Assembly (NCBI GenBank): GCA_004210915.1 | Contig: SEGS01000030.1 | Coordinates: 1 to 64,000, forward strand | Direction of reading: 5' to 3' | Length of the DNA stretch: 64,000 bases | Origin: Variovorax sp. | Lineage (GTDB): Bacteria > Pseudomonadota > Gammaproteobacteria > Burkholderiales > Burkholderiaceae_C | In this document: in pieces, positions 1 to 8,596 of the stretch | How positions within the stretch are numbered: position 1 is the stretch's first letter | Layout of the letters: each line of letters starts with the position of its first letter | Notes under the pieces: model-generated | What the model saw: only the letters and a program-made list of their open reading frames with translations | Told to the model about the DNA's origin: nothing | Databases searched by the model: none | Program-made: the position numbers and the translations under genes

Positions 1-85
1 CCTTGAGTTCCGCGTGCTTGGCAGCGTACTTGGCGACCAGGTTGTCGCGCTTGAGTTCGCGCTGGATCAAAGATGCTTTAGCCAT
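1..85 (-). CDS. rpsN: 30S ribosomal protein S14, 5' part only
   Basis: Reading the minus strand from the ATG at 85 gives [20 protein letters not shown] and then AAKHAELK before the window ends, which matches the basic N-terminus of S14, a small-subunit head protein. Only about 28 codons are visible. It begins 7 bases after the rplE stop, so it is the fourth gene of the spc-type operon rplN-rplX-rplE-rpsN. The ORF track omits it because it is truncated. Confidence 0.9.
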   Translation of the reverse strand, partial: MAKASLIQRELKRDNLVAKYAAKHAELK

Positions 86-92
86 GGTCGCC

Positions 93-632
93 TCAGTTCT
101 TGAACGGGAAACGGAAGCCAGCGAGAAGCGCCTTGGCTTCTTCGTCGGTCTTGGCCGTGGTCGTGATGCTGATGTTGAGACCGCGCAGGGCATCAACCTT
201 GTCGTACTCGATCTCGGGGAAAATGATCTGCTCTTTCACGCCGATGTTGTAGTTGCCACGGCCATCAAAAGCGCGGCCGCTGATCCCGCGGAAGTCGCGA
301 ACGCGCGGCAGGGCCACGGTCACGAAACGGTCGAGGAATTCGTACATCTGCACGCCACGCAGCGTGACCATGCAGCCGATCGGCTGTTGTTCGCGGATCT
401 TGAAACCGGCGATGGCCTTCTTCGACTTCGTGACGACCGGCTTCTGGCCAGCGATCTTGGTCAGATCGGCGACGGCGTTGTCGAGCACCTTCTTGTCGGC
501 AACCGCTTCACCCACACCCATGTTGAGCGTGATCTTGGTGATGCGCGGAACCTGCATCGGCGACTTGTAGCTGAACTTTTCGGTCAGCTCTTTCGCGATC
601 TTTTCGCGATAGATTTGTTGGAGACGTGCCAT
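93..632 (-). CDS. rplE: 50S ribosomal protein L5
   Basis: This 179-residue protein has the usual L5 length and carries the conserved stretch [15 protein letters not shown] near residues 29-43 and a C-terminal FPFKN. L5 binds 5S rRNA in the central protuberance of the large subunit and contacts the P-site tRNA. The start at 632 is an ATG 11 bases after the rplX stop, so the genes are co-transcribed and probably translationally coupled. Nothing is unusual in the protein. Confidence 0.98.
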   Translation of the reverse strand: MARLQQIYREKIAKELTEKFSYKSPMQVPRITKITLNMGVGEAVADKKVLDNAVADLTKIAGQKPVVTKSKKAIAGFKIREQQPIGCMVTLRGVQMYEFLDRFVTVALPRVRDFRGISGRAFDGRGNYNIGVKEQIIFPEIEYDKVDALRGLNISITTTAKTDEEAKALLAGFRFPFKN

Positions 633-643
633 GTGAGTGCTCC

Positions 644-961
644 TTAGGCCAGCTTGATTTCTTCGCCGCTGGACTTGAAGACGCGCACGCGCTTGCCGTC
701 CGTGACCTTGATGCCCACGCGATCGGCCTTGCCGGTCGCGGCATTGAAGATCGCCACGTTGGATTGATGGATCGGCATCGTCTTTTCTGTGATGCCACCG
801 GTCGTCCCCTTGAGCGGGTTCGGCTTGGTGTGTTTCTTGACGATGTTGACACCGTCGACGATCAGGTGCGAATCGTCCTTGCGCAGCGACACCGTGCCGC
901 GCTTGCCCTTGTCGCGACCGGCCAACACGATGACCTGGTCACCCTTGCGAATCTTGTTCAT
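644..961 (-). CDS. rplX: 50S ribosomal protein L24
   Basis: The 105-residue product starts [20 protein letters not shown], the KOW motif by which L24 binds the 5' domain of 23S rRNA and starts assembly of the large subunit. Length and motif are typical. It lies 12 bases after rplN and 11 bases before rplE on the same strand. Confidence 0.98.
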   Translation of the reverse strand: MNKIRKGDQVIVLAGRDKGKRGTVSLRKDDSHLIVDGVNIVKKHTKPNPLKGTTGGITEKTMPIHQSNVAIFNAATGKADRVGIKVTDGKRVRVFKSSGEEIKLA

Positions 962-973
962 GACCTTGTGTCC

Positions 974-1342
974 TTACAGAACTTCGGGAGCCAGCGACAC
1001 GATCTTCATGAACTTCTCGGTGCGCAGTTCGCGCGTCACCGGTCCGAAGATGCGGGTGCCGATCGGCTCCAGCTTGGCGTTGAGCAGCACGGCGGCATTG
1101 CCGTCGAACTTGACGAGCGAGCCGTCGGCGCGACGAATGCCCTTGGCGGTGCGGACAACCACAGCGCTGTAGATCTCGCCCTTCTTGACGCGACCGCGCG
1201 GTGCGGCTTCCTTGATGCTGACCTTGATGACGTCGCCCACGCTGGCATAACGCCGCTTGGAGCCACCGAGCACCTTGATACACAGGACGGATTTCGCGCC
1301 CGTGTTGTCGGCCACTTCGAGCCGGGATTCAGTTTGGATCAT
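974..1342 (-). CDS. rplN: 50S ribosomal protein L14
   Basis: The ORF track opens ten codons upstream with [11 protein letters not shown] choose the ATG at 1342 because it gives [18 protein letters not shown], the invariant L14 N-terminus, and the standard 122-residue length. L14 sits at the subunit interface beneath the GTPase-factor site. Here it is the first gene of its operon: the gene upstream is the divergent proC, not rpsQ, so the spc genes are separated from the S10 genes at this locus and need their own promoter between 1343 and 1635. Confidence 0.97.
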   Translation of the reverse strand: MIQTESRLEVADNTGAKSVLCIKVLGGSKRRYASVGDVIKVSIKEAAPRGRVKKGEIYSAVVVRTAKGIRRADGSLVKFDGNAAVLLNAKLEPIGTRIFGPVTRELRTEKFMKIVSLAPEVL

Positions 1343-1635
1343 TTTTCGTAGTTCCCAACTTGACCGATGCATCCCCCGGAATTCCGTGGGTTGCCGCAGT
1401 CAGTCTTGGGCCCGTCGTCCGTGCCCCGAACCACTCGAGGCACTTCCGTCTGGGCGGAAAGCTTCGCCTTTTTTGAAGCGAAGCCCGCGATTGTTGCATG
1501 ACATGCCCCCAACGTCAAGCGCCTTCCGTGTCGGAATTTCGAAACAGCGGGTGCGGCGACAATTTCCGTCCTGCCTTCTTCGTTCTTTTCCTCTCAGGGG
1601 TGACACGCCGTCGCCCGGAACCGGTACCGCCGCCC
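1343..1635. other. Divergent intergenic region rplN/proC
   Basis: This stretch of about 290 bases separates the divergent rplN and proC. It must hold promoters for both. The only structure I see is a short stem around 1458-1476 (gcttc/gaagc enclosing a T-rich loop) and a GGCGGAAAG-like purine run beside it. I could not pick a convincing -35/-10 pair for either gene. The ORF track runs the proC frame upstream to 1498, but that part of the translation looks like noncoding sequence. Confidence 0.4.
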
Positions 1636-2478
1636 ATGACCCCCGCCTCGCACCGCCACCCACCCTTGCCGCCGATCGCCTTCATCGGCGGGGGCAACAT
1701 GGCCAGCGCCATCCTGGGCGGACTGATACGGGAGGGCGCGACCGCCGCGCAGTTCGAGGTGATCGAACCTTATGCCGAGGCGCGTGCGCGGCTGGCCCAC
1801 GACTTCGGGATTCACGCGCTGCCGGAGGCAGGCAGCGCCTTGGCCCGTTGCGCCGCCGTGGTCTGGGCCGTCAAACCCCAGACTTTTGCCGAGGCCGCGC
1901 GCCCGGTTCGCGCGCACGCGGGCGACGCCCTCCATCTCAGCGTGGCGGCCGGCATTCCGTCGGACAGCATTGCGCGCTGGGTCGGCAGCGAGCGCGTGGT
2001 GCGCGCGATGCCCAACACGCCGGCGCTGGTCGGCCAGGGCATGACGGGCCTGTTCGCCCGGTCGGCCGTCGCAGCCGCCGACCGCACCCTGGTCGAGCAG
2101 ATGCTGGCACCGACCGGCGAAATGCTTTGGGTCGACGCAGAAAGCGCGCTCGACACCGTGACCGCCCTTTCGGGTTCAGGGCCGGCTTATGTGTTCTATT
2201 TCATCGAGGCAATGACCGAAGCCGGCGTGGAACTGGGCTTGCCGGTCGCGCAGGCGCAGCGTTTGGCGATCGGCACCTTCACGGGCGCCTCGGCCCTGGC
2301 CCGGAGCGCGACCGAACCTCCGTCAGTGTTGCGTGAGCGGGTCACGTCCAAGGGCGGTACCACCCACGCCGCCATCTCGTCGATGCAAGACACCGACGTC
2401 AAAGCCTTGTTCAAACGGGCGATCCACGCGGCACACCGGCGCGCTGGAGAACTGGGCGAGGAGTTCGGGAAGGGCTGA
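1636..2478 (+). CDS. proC: Pyrroline-5-carboxylate reductase
   Basis: Catalyses the last step of proline synthesis, reducing 1-pyrroline-5-carboxylate to proline with NAD(P)H in the cytoplasm. The Rossmann motif IAFIGGGNMASAILGG lies at about residues 12-27, followed by VWAVKPQ and the family segment near VRAMPNTPALVGQG. The C-terminal dimer domain carries ALSGSGPAYVF and TSKGGTTHAAI. The track ORF begins at 1498, but the first 46 residues look like noncoding sequence and the ATG at 1636 gives a 280-residue protein of normal size. No partner gene is attached. Confidence 0.96.
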   Translation: MTPASHRHPPLPPIAFIGGGNMASAILGGLIREGATAAQFEVIEPYAEARARLAHDFGIHALPEAGSALARCAAVVWAVKPQTFAEAARPVRAHAGDALHLSVAAGIPSDSIARWVGSERVVRAMPNTPALVGQGMTGLFARSAVAAADRTLVEQMLAPTGEMLWVDAESALDTVTALSGSGPAYVFYFIEAMTEAGVELGLPVAQAQRLAIGTFTGASALARSATEPPSVLRERVTSKGGTTHAAISSMQDTDVKALFKRAIHAAHRRAGELGEEFGKG

Positions 2479-2528
2479 CGCACAACAAGGCGACGCCGCG
2501 CCGCCACCGCGCTGAACGCTAGGCGGGA

Positions 2529-3389
2529 TCAGCGGACAGCGTAGCCCGCGACGATGCCCGCAAAAACGGTGAAGCCCAGCCAATGGTTGAGACGGAAGGC
2601 CTTGAAGCAGCCTTCCCGCGTGCGATCCCGGATCAGGCGCCAGTGCCACACCGCCTGCGCCGCAGCCACACCGATCGCGACGATGAACAGCCATCCCAGC
2701 CCCGCACGGAGGCCGACGGCCGTCCAGATGCCCAGGAACAGCGCGTAGCTCCCCATGACCGCAGCGACATCGAGGCGACCGAAGGTGATGGCCGAGGTCT
2801 TCATGCCGATCTTCAGGTCGTCGTCACGGTCCACCATCGCATATTCCGTGTCGTAGGCCAGCACCCAGAACAGATTGCCGAGCAGCAACCAGCCCGCCAC
2901 CGCGGGCACGTCGGACTGCACGGCGGTGAACGCCATGGGAATGCCGAAGCTGAAAGCGATGCCCAGCACCGCTTGCGGCACGGACACGAAGCGTTTGGCG
3001 AACGGATAAGCCAGCGTCACCGCGAGCGCGCCGAACGACCACGCCACGGTAAGCCGGTTGGTCGTCAACACCAGACCAAACGCCGCCAGCGCCAGCCCGC
3101 CGCCGAGCGCAAGTGCTTCCTTGACGGAGATCGCGCCGCTGGTCACGGGCCGCTGGGCGGTGCGCTTGACGTGGCGATCGAAGTCGCGATCGGCCACGTC
3201 GTTGACGCAGCAGCCGGCGCTGCGCATGAGGATGGTGCCCAGCACGAAAACCACCAGCAAATGCCAGCCGGGCCAGCCATCGGCGGCCAGCCACAGGGCG
3301 CCGAGCGTGGGCCACAACAGCAACAGCCAACCCGCCGGGCGGTTCCAGCGGATCAGGTCGAGGTAGAGCGCGAGGCGACGGGAAAGCAT
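2529..3389 (-). CDS. ubiA: 4-hydroxybenzoate polyprenyltransferase
   Basis: An integral membrane enzyme that prenylates 4-hydroxybenzoate in ubiquinone synthesis. Both Asp-rich prenyl-diphosphate sites are present: [15 protein letters not shown] near residue 65 and [12 protein letters not shown] near residue 184. Several hydrophobic helices surround them. The track starts at a TTG (3395); I prefer the ATG at 3389, giving [18 protein letters not shown] and 286 residues. There is no visible Shine-Dalgarno sequence, because the ATG lies only 4 bases after the T-run of the dps terminator. How the gene is expressed is therefore unclear. Confidence 0.95.
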   Translation of the reverse strand: MLSRRLALYLDLIRWNRPAGWLLLLWPTLGALWLAADGWPGWHLLVVFVLGTILMRSAGCCVNDVADRDFDRHVKRTAQRPVTSGAISVKEALALGGGLALAAFGLVLTTNRLTVAWSFGALAVTLAYPFAKRFVSVPQAVLGIAFSFGIPMAFTAVQSDVPAVAGWLLLGNLFWVLAYDTEYAMVDRDDDLKIGMKTSAITFGRLDVAAVMGSYALFLGIWTAVGLRAGLGWLFIVAIGVAAAQAVWHWRLIRDRTREGCFKAFRLNHWLGFTVFAGIVAGYAVR

Positions 3390-3393
3390 GAAC

Positions 3394-3425
3394 AAAAAAA
3401 AAGGAACGGCGATTGTGCCGTTCCT
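3394..3425 (-). terminator. Rho-independent terminator after dps, abutting ubiA
   Basis: On the minus strand a perfect 9-bp stem, aggaacggc with gccgttcct, closes a 6-base loop and is followed directly by nine T residues (the A-run at 3394-3402 on the plus strand). It lies 35 bases downstream of the dps stop. The T-run ends 4 bases before the ubiA ATG, so the same DNA serves as the ubiA 5' region. Confidence 0.9.
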
Positions 3426-3459
3426 CTTGGTTCATCAGGCCTTGCGGCCGTGAGTCTGC

Positions 3460-4053
3460 TCAGTCTTCGAGCAGCGAGCGCAGCATCCACGCGGTCTGGT
3501 CGTGCACCGTGCAGCGCGCGGTCAGCATGTCGGCCGTCGGATCGTCGCCAGCTTCTTCCGCCACGGGAATGAACTCGCGTGCAATGCGCGACACGGTTTC
3601 ATGGCCCTTCACGAGGATGCGCACCATTTCCATGGCCTTGGGCGGGGTCTGCGGCACATCGGGCACCGTCGAGATCTTGCTGAACTCGGCATAGGAGCCG
3701 GGCGCATAGTGGCCCAACGCGCGGATGCGCTCGGCCAGCACGTCGGTCGCGGTCCACAACTCGGTGTACTGGGTCATGAACATCGCGTGCAGCGAGTTGA
3801 AGTGCGGCCCGGTCACGTTCCAGTGGAAGTTGTGCGTCGTGAGATACAACGTGTAGGTGTCGGCCAGCACGCGCGACAGCCCTTCGGCGATGGCCGCGCG
3901 GTCCTGCCGATCGATGCCGATGTTGATGATCGGCGCGTTGCGGCTGCCCGACTCCTGCGCCACCATGGCGTCGCCCTTCTTAGGCACCTTGCCTGCAGCG
4001 GCAGCGGGCGCATTGGCGATGGACGGCTTGGTTTTCTTCAGTTCTTTGGCCAT
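3460..4053 (-). CDS. dps: Dps family DNA-binding ferritin-like protein
   Basis: A cytoplasmic dodecamer-forming ferroxidase that stores iron and shields DNA during starvation or peroxide stress. The family segment THNFHWNVTGPHFNSLHAMF and the following Asp and Glu ligands (ATDVLAERIRALG) supply the inter-subunit iron site. At 197 residues it is about 30 longer than E. coli Dps. The extra length is a Lys/Ala/Pro-rich N-terminal tail (residues 1-40), which fits DNA binding. It lies just downstream of oxyR on the same strand, a regulator of dps in other bacteria, and ends in a strong terminator. Confidence 0.95.
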   Translation of the reverse strand: MAKELKKTKPSIANAPAAAAGKVPKKGDAMVAQESGSRNAPIINIGIDRQDRAAIAEGLSRVLADTYTLYLTTHNFHWNVTGPHFNSLHAMFMTQYTELWTATDVLAERIRALGHYAPGSYAEFSKISTVPDVPQTPPKAMEMVRILVKGHETVSRIAREFIPVAEEAGDDPTADMLTARCTVHDQTAWMLRSLLED

Positions 4054-4167
4054 GGCAAAACGCTTTCTTCAGAGGGATGGGAGGATGCGATTCTCGAAGC
4101 AGGCGCGCCGCTTCGCAATCTACGCACTCTATCGCAGCGATGGGCGCGGCCGCGTAGGCCGACTCCG

Positions 4168-5133
4168 TCAGGACAGGCGCTTGACGCCCGGCAGCTCGCA
4201 CGCGTAGATCGCATTGCGCAAGGCCGCGATGGCCTCGTAGCGCGTGAAGCTGCGGCGCCATGCGAGGACCACCCGCCGCATCGGCGGCTCGCGCCCTTCG
4301 GCGTCCTGCACCGGCAGGTACCGCACCAGCTGGCCGGCCTCCTTGCGCGGCCGGGTGCGCAGCTTGAGTGCCTCTGCCGGCACCGACAGGCGCGGCACCA
4401 GCGTCACGCCCATGCCCGCCGCCACCATGTGCTTGATGGTTTCCAGCGACGACCCCTCGAAGCTCTTGCGGATGCCTTCGGCGTTGCTCGAGAAGCGCGC
4501 GAACTCCGGGCAGACCTCCAGCACGTGATCGCGAAAGCAATGGCCGGTGCCCAGCAGCAGCATGGTCTCGTTGCGCAGTTCCTCGGAGGTCACGGCATCC
4601 TGCGCGGCCAGCGGGTGGTCGGTCGGCAGCGCGGCCATGAACGGCTCGTCGTACAGCGGCGCCACGGCCAGCCCGGCGTCCGGGAAGGGCTCGGCCATGA
4701 TCGCGCAATCGATCTCGCCGGCGCGCAGCATCTCGAGCAGCTTGACGGTGAAGTTTTCCTGCAGCACCAACGGCATCTGCGGCGTGCGCGCGATGTTCTG
4801 GCGCACCAGGTCGGGCAAGAGGTAGGGCCCGATCGTGTAGATCACACCCAGGTTCAGCGGGCCGGCCAACGGGTCCTTGCCGCGCTTGGCAATCTCCTTG
4901 ATGGCGGCGGCCTGATCGAGCACGGTCTGCGCCTGCTGCACGATCTGCTCGCCCAGCGGCGTGACCGTGACTTCGCCGGCGCTGCGTTCGAACAGCTTGA
5001 CTTCGAGCTCTTCTTCCAGCTTCTTGATGGCGACCGACAGGGTCGGTTGCGACACATAACAAGACTCGGCCGCCTTGCCGAAATGACGCTCGCGGGCGAC
5101 AGCGACGATGTATTTGAGTTCGGTCAAGGTCAT
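4168..5133 (-). CDS. oxyR: Hydrogen peroxide sensor and regulator OxyR
   Basis: A LysR-type activator with an N-terminal winged helix (residues 1-60, SQPTLSVAIKKLEEEL) and a peroxide-sensing domain. The redox pair lies in GTGHCFRDHVLEVC. With the ATG at 5133 the two cysteines number exactly Cys199 and Cys208, as in E. coli OxyR, which supports this start over the TTG at 5145 used by the track. It should control dps downstream and other peroxide defence genes. It follows the FAD oxidoreductase by 49 bases, so part of its transcription may come from the recG promoter. The recG/oxyR neighbourhood is common in related bacteria. Confidence 0.97.
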   Translation of the reverse strand: MTLTELKYIVAVARERHFGKAAESCYVSQPTLSVAIKKLEEELEVKLFERSAGEVTVTPLGEQIVQQAQTVLDQAAAIKEIAKRGKDPLAGPLNLGVIYTIGPYLLPDLVRQNIARTPQMPLVLQENFTVKLLEMLRAGEIDCAIMAEPFPDAGLAVAPLYDEPFMAALPTDHPLAAQDAVTSEELRNETMLLLGTGHCFRDHVLEVCPEFARFSSNAEGIRKSFEGSSLETIKHMVAAGMGVTLVPRLSVPAEALKLRTRPRKEAGQLVRYLPVQDAEGREPPMRRVVLAWRRSFTRYEAIAALRNAIYACELPGVKRLS

Positions 5134-5182
5134 AGCTTGCGTCAATTATGCGCAGACCGGCCGCGCTTGGCGTTGCGCGCGG

Positions 5183-6442
5183 CTATTCGAAGCGATGCGC
5201 CAGATAGGGCGTCGGGTCGATGAACGGCGTCTCGCCGCTGATCAGCTCGGCCACCAGCCGCCCCGTCACGGGCCCGAGCGTGAACCCCTGGTGCGCATGC
5301 CCGAAGTTGAACCACAGCCCGGGATGGCGCGGCGCCGGGCCCAGCACCGGCTGCATGTCGGCCGTGCAAGGCCGCGCACCCAGCCACGGCGCGGGCTCGA
5401 CCGGCGCGCCCAGTTGCACCAGCTCCCGCGCCGACCGCTCGGCCCGGTCGAGTTGCACCGGCGTCGGCGGCGCGTCCTGCCGCGCGAACTCGGCACCGGT
5501 GGTCAGGCGCAGGCCTCGGGCCATCGGCGCCAACATCACGCCGCGCTCCACGTCGAGCATCGACAGGCGAAGACCGCCATGCCCGGCGTAGTGACGGTGG
5601 TAGCCGCGCTTGACGAACAAGGGCATCCGGTAGCCCAGCGCATGCGTGAGCCCCTGTGCCCAGGGGCCGAGTGCGACGACAGCGTGACGGCCCTGGACGC
5701 GGACGCCGTCGTCGCCAGCCACCGACCAGCCACTTCCCGCCGGCTGCAGCGAAAGCGCGTCGCCGCGCAGCGACGCCCCACCCCGCTGAACGAAAAGATC
5801 GGCATAGCGCGCCACCAGGTCGCCGGGGTCGCGCACGGTCCACGGGTCGCCCCAGTGCACCGCGCCGGCGAGCCCGGGCTTCAAAGCAGGTTCGGCCGCG
5901 GCCAGCGCCGCGGCGTCCTGCACCGTGGCAGCCAGGCCGTGGCGCGCTGCCACCACCAGGGCCGCGCCGGCCGCTTCATCGAAAGCCCGCTGCGACCGGT
6001 ACGCCTGCCGCCATCCGTCCTTGTGAATCAGGCCCCAGGCACCGGCGCTCTCGATCCAGCCCGCGTGTTCGTCCAGGCAGTGTTCGATCAAGCGGCTGTG
6101 CGCACGTGCGATGACTTCGTAGCGCACCGGCGCCGAGGCCCGCCAGTACCGGAACAGCGCCGGCAGGAGCGCACCGATGGCTCCCCAGTGGTAGTTGGCG
6201 TCGTTGCTGCGCCCGGCGGCGATGCGCGCAAGGGTGCGCAGGTCGCGCGGAAACGCATAGGGTTCGACGGCTTCGCGCTGGATGATCCCGGCGTTGCCGT
6301 ACGAAGTCTCCTGGCCGGGCGGCCGGCGGTCGACCAGGGTCACGGCATGGCCGCGCTGCTGCAGTGCGAGCGCCGTGCTGACGCCGACCATGCCCGCGCC
6401 CAGGACCAGAACTTCGGAAGCGGCTGCGTGCGTGGATGGCAT
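5183..6442 (-). CDS. DadA-like FAD-dependent amino acid oxidoreductase
   Basis: A 419-residue DAO-fold flavoprotein. The dinucleotide-binding motif VLVLGAGMVGVSTALALQQRGH lies at residues 11-32 and the FAD-proximal ETSYGNAGII segment at about 45. The C-terminal part has the DadA-like PVLGPAPRHPGLWFNFGHAH and GPVTGRLVAELISG. The family deaminates D-amino acids, glycine or related amines and passes electrons to quinone or oxygen; the substrate here cannot be read. It lies 40 bases after recG and 49 bases before oxyR on the same strand. Unlike the two DadA-like genes at 25.8-28.6 kb, it has no glycine riboswitch. Confidence 0.85.
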   Translation of the reverse strand: MPSTHAAASEVLVLGAGMVGVSTALALQQRGHAVTLVDRRPPGQETSYGNAGIIQREAVEPYAFPRDLRTLARIAAGRSNDANYHWGAIGALLPALFRYWRASAPVRYEVIARAHSRLIEHCLDEHAGWIESAGAWGLIHKDGWRQAYRSQRAFDEAAGAALVVAARHGLAATVQDAAALAAAEPALKPGLAGAVHWGDPWTVRDPGDLVARYADLFVQRGGASLRGDALSLQPAGSGWSVAGDDGVRVQGRHAVVALGPWAQGLTHALGYRMPLFVKRGYHRHYAGHGGLRLSMLDVERGVMLAPMARGLRLTTGAEFARQDAPPTPVQLDRAERSARELVQLGAPVEPAPWLGARPCTADMQPVLGPAPRHPGLWFNFGHAHQGFTLGPVTGRLVAELISGETPFIDPTPYLAHRFE

Positions 6443-6482
6443 GTCTGGAAAAGAAAAAATAGAACGCGCGGGGTCGTCCCGC

Positions 6483-8594
6483 TCAGGCCTTCAGGTATTC
6501 GGCCTTGCTGCCGAGCCACCGGTCCACATGCTTGTGTGCCAGGTCCGGATAGCGGTCGAGCATCTTCGGCGCCAGCTCGCGTGCCCAGTCGAGCAGCAAC
6601 GCGTCGGCTTCGAGGTCGGCGAAGCGCAGCAGCGGCGCGCCGGATTGCCGCGCGCCTAGAAACTCGCCCGGTCCGCGGATCTCCAGGTCGCGCCGCGCGA
6701 TCTCGAAGCCATCGCCCGTTTCCGCCATCGCCTTGAGTCGCGCACGCGCCGTCTCGCCGACACGGCCGCTGTCGCCCGGCGCATAGAGCAGCACGCAGGC
6801 CGACGCCGCGGCGCCGCGGCCCACGCGACCGCGCAACTGGTGCAACTGCGAGAGGCCGAAGCGCTCGGCGTGCTCGATCACCATGAGCGAGGCGTTCGGG
6901 ACGTCGACGCCGACCTCGATCACCGTCGTGCTCACTAGCACCTGCACCTGGTTGGCGGTGAAGGCGGACATCACCGCCGCTTTCTCGGCCGTTGGCATGC
7001 GCGAATGCAGCAGCCCGACGTTCACGTGGGCGCCGAGTTGTTCGGCCAACTCGTCGCGCGTTTCGGTCGCGTTGCGCAGATCGACGGCTTCGCTCTCTTC
7101 GATCAGCGGGCACACCCAATAGACCTGCCGGCCTTGCGCCAGCTGCGCCTGGATGCGCGCGATGACTTCGTCGCGCCGATGGTCAGCCACCAGCTTGGTG
7201 ACGATCGGCGTGCGGCCCGGCGGCAGCTCGTCGAGCGTGGACACGTCGAGGTCGGCGTAGTAGCTCATCGCCAAAGTGCGCGGGATGGGCGTGGCGCTCA
7301 TCATGAGCAAATGCGGCTCCAGCCCCTGCGTCGCCTTGCCGCGCAAGGCCAGGCGCTGCGCGACGCCGAAGCGGTGCTGCTCGTCGATGATCGCCAGCGC
7401 GAGGTTGTGAAAGCGCACCTTCTCCGAAATGACCGCGTGCGTGCCGATCACCAGCGCCGCTTCGCCGTTCTCGACGGCGGCGGACATCGTGTCGCGCTCC
7501 TTCTTTTTCTGGCTGCCGGTGAGCCAGGCGACGCGCAAGCCGCGCTCGGCGAGCAGCGGGTCGAGCCAGCCGACCAGCTTGCCGAAGTGCTGCGCCGCGA
7601 GGATTTCGGTCGGCGCCATCAGCGCGCACTGAAAGCCGGCGTCGATGGCCAGCGCCGCGGCGAGCGCGGCGACCACCGTCTTGCCGGACCCGACATCGCC
7701 CTGCAGCAGCCGGTGCATGGGGATTTCGCGTGCGAGGTCGCGCCGGATCTCGTCGCCGACGCGTTGCTGCGCACCGGTCAGGCCGAACGGCAGCACGGCC
7801 TGCAAATGTGCGTGCAGGGAAGTCGCCGACGGCGCGGTGCTCAAGCCCATCGCACGCTGCGATGCGCGTTCACGCCGCGCCTGCAGTTGCGACAGCTGCT
7901 GCGCCAGCAGCTCTTCGCCCTTGATCCGCTGCCACGCCGGGTGGCTGCGGTCTTCGAGCGTGGCCATCGCCACGTCGGGCGTCGGGTAGTGCAAAAACGA
8001 TAGCGCCTCGCGCAGGCCCCATGCGCCCTGCAGGCCGATTTGTTCTGGAACCGTCTCATCCAGCGCGGCGCGCGCGAGGCCCGAGCGAACCTCGCGCCGC
8101 AGCACCGGCTGCGCGAGCCCCGCGATGGTCGAATACACAGGCGTGAGCGCCTCGGGCAGCGACGTGCCGGCGGCCTTGACCGTCGGATGCATCATCGTGC
8201 GGCCGACGAAACCACCGCGCATTTCGCCGCGCACCCGCACTCGCGCACCGACGGTCAGCTGCTTTTGCTGCGACGGGTAGAAGTTGAAGAAGCGCAGCTG
8301 GCACGTGTCGCTGCCGTCGTCGATGGTCGCGATGAGCTGGCGGCGCGGGCGGAACACCACCTCGCAGTCCATCACCACGCCCTCGACCTGCGCCATCTCG
8401 AAATCGCGCGTGTCGGCGATGCGCACGATGCGCGTCTCGTCCTCGTAGCGCATCGGCAGGTAGAGCGCGAAATCGATGTCGCGCACCAGGCCGAGCTTGC
8501 GAAGCGCGCGCTGCACGGGGCTCAGGCCCGTGCCGGGCGGTTGCGCAGGCGCGGCGTTTTTTCGATCGGCGGTGACGGCGGCAGCGCGTGGCAC
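6483..8594 (-). CDS. recG: ATP-dependent DNA helicase RecG
   Basis: Remodels stalled replication forks and branch-migrates Holliday junctions. The helicase core shows Walker A in LLQGDVGSGKTVVAALA, the DEQH box in LAIIDEQHRFGV, and motif VI in QLRGRVGRG. The wedge/OB domain precedes it (DIDFALYLPMRYEDETR). The track fuses this frame to an upstream epimerase (946 residues). I place the start at GTG 8594 or GTG 8603, which gives about 703 residues, the usual RecG size. The start overlaps the stop of the damaged epimerase at 8597. Confidence 0.95.
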   Translation of the reverse strand: MPRAAAVTADRKNAAPAQPPGTGLSPVQRALRKLGLVRDIDFALYLPMRYEDETRIVRIADTRDFEMAQVEGVVMDCEVVFRPRRQLIATIDDGSDTCQLRFFNFYPSQQKQLTVGARVRVRGEMRGGFVGRTMMHPTVKAAGTSLPEALTPVYSTIAGLAQPVLRREVRSGLARAALDETVPEQIGLQGAWGLREALSFLHYPTPDVAMATLEDRSHPAWQRIKGEELLAQQLSQLQARRERASQRAMGLSTAPSATSLHAHLQAVLPFGLTGAQQRVGDEIRRDLAREIPMHRLLQGDVGSGKTVVAALAAALAIDAGFQCALMAPTEILAAQHFGKLVGWLDPLLAERGLRVAWLTGSQKKKERDTMSAAVENGEAALVIGTHAVISEKVRFHNLALAIIDEQHRFGVAQRLALRGKATQGLEPHLLMMSATPIPRTLAMSYYADLDVSTLDELPPGRTPIVTKLVADHRRDEVIARIQAQLAQGRQVYWVCPLIEESEAVDLRNATETRDELAEQLGAHVNVGLLHSRMPTAEKAAVMSAFTANQVQVLVSTTVIEVGVDVPNASLMVIEHAERFGLSQLHQLRGRVGRGAAASACVLLYAPGDSGRVGETARARLKAMAETGDGFEIARRDLEIRGPGEFLGARQSGAPLLRFADLEADALLLDWARELAPKMLDRYPDLAHKHVDRWLGSKAEYLKA

Positions 8595-8596
8595 GT

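Noticed and set aside
4118-4132. Possible OxyR binding site upstream of dps (minus strand ATAGAGTGCGTAGAT)
   Set aside because: Only one of the ATAG/CTAT quarter-sites fits and the second is a poor match, so it is not stronger than chance.
3502-5223. 573-residue plus-strand ORF over dps and oxyR
   Set aside because: Antisense shadow rich in Arg, Gly, His and Gln, with no domain motif; the minus-strand genes are unmistakable.
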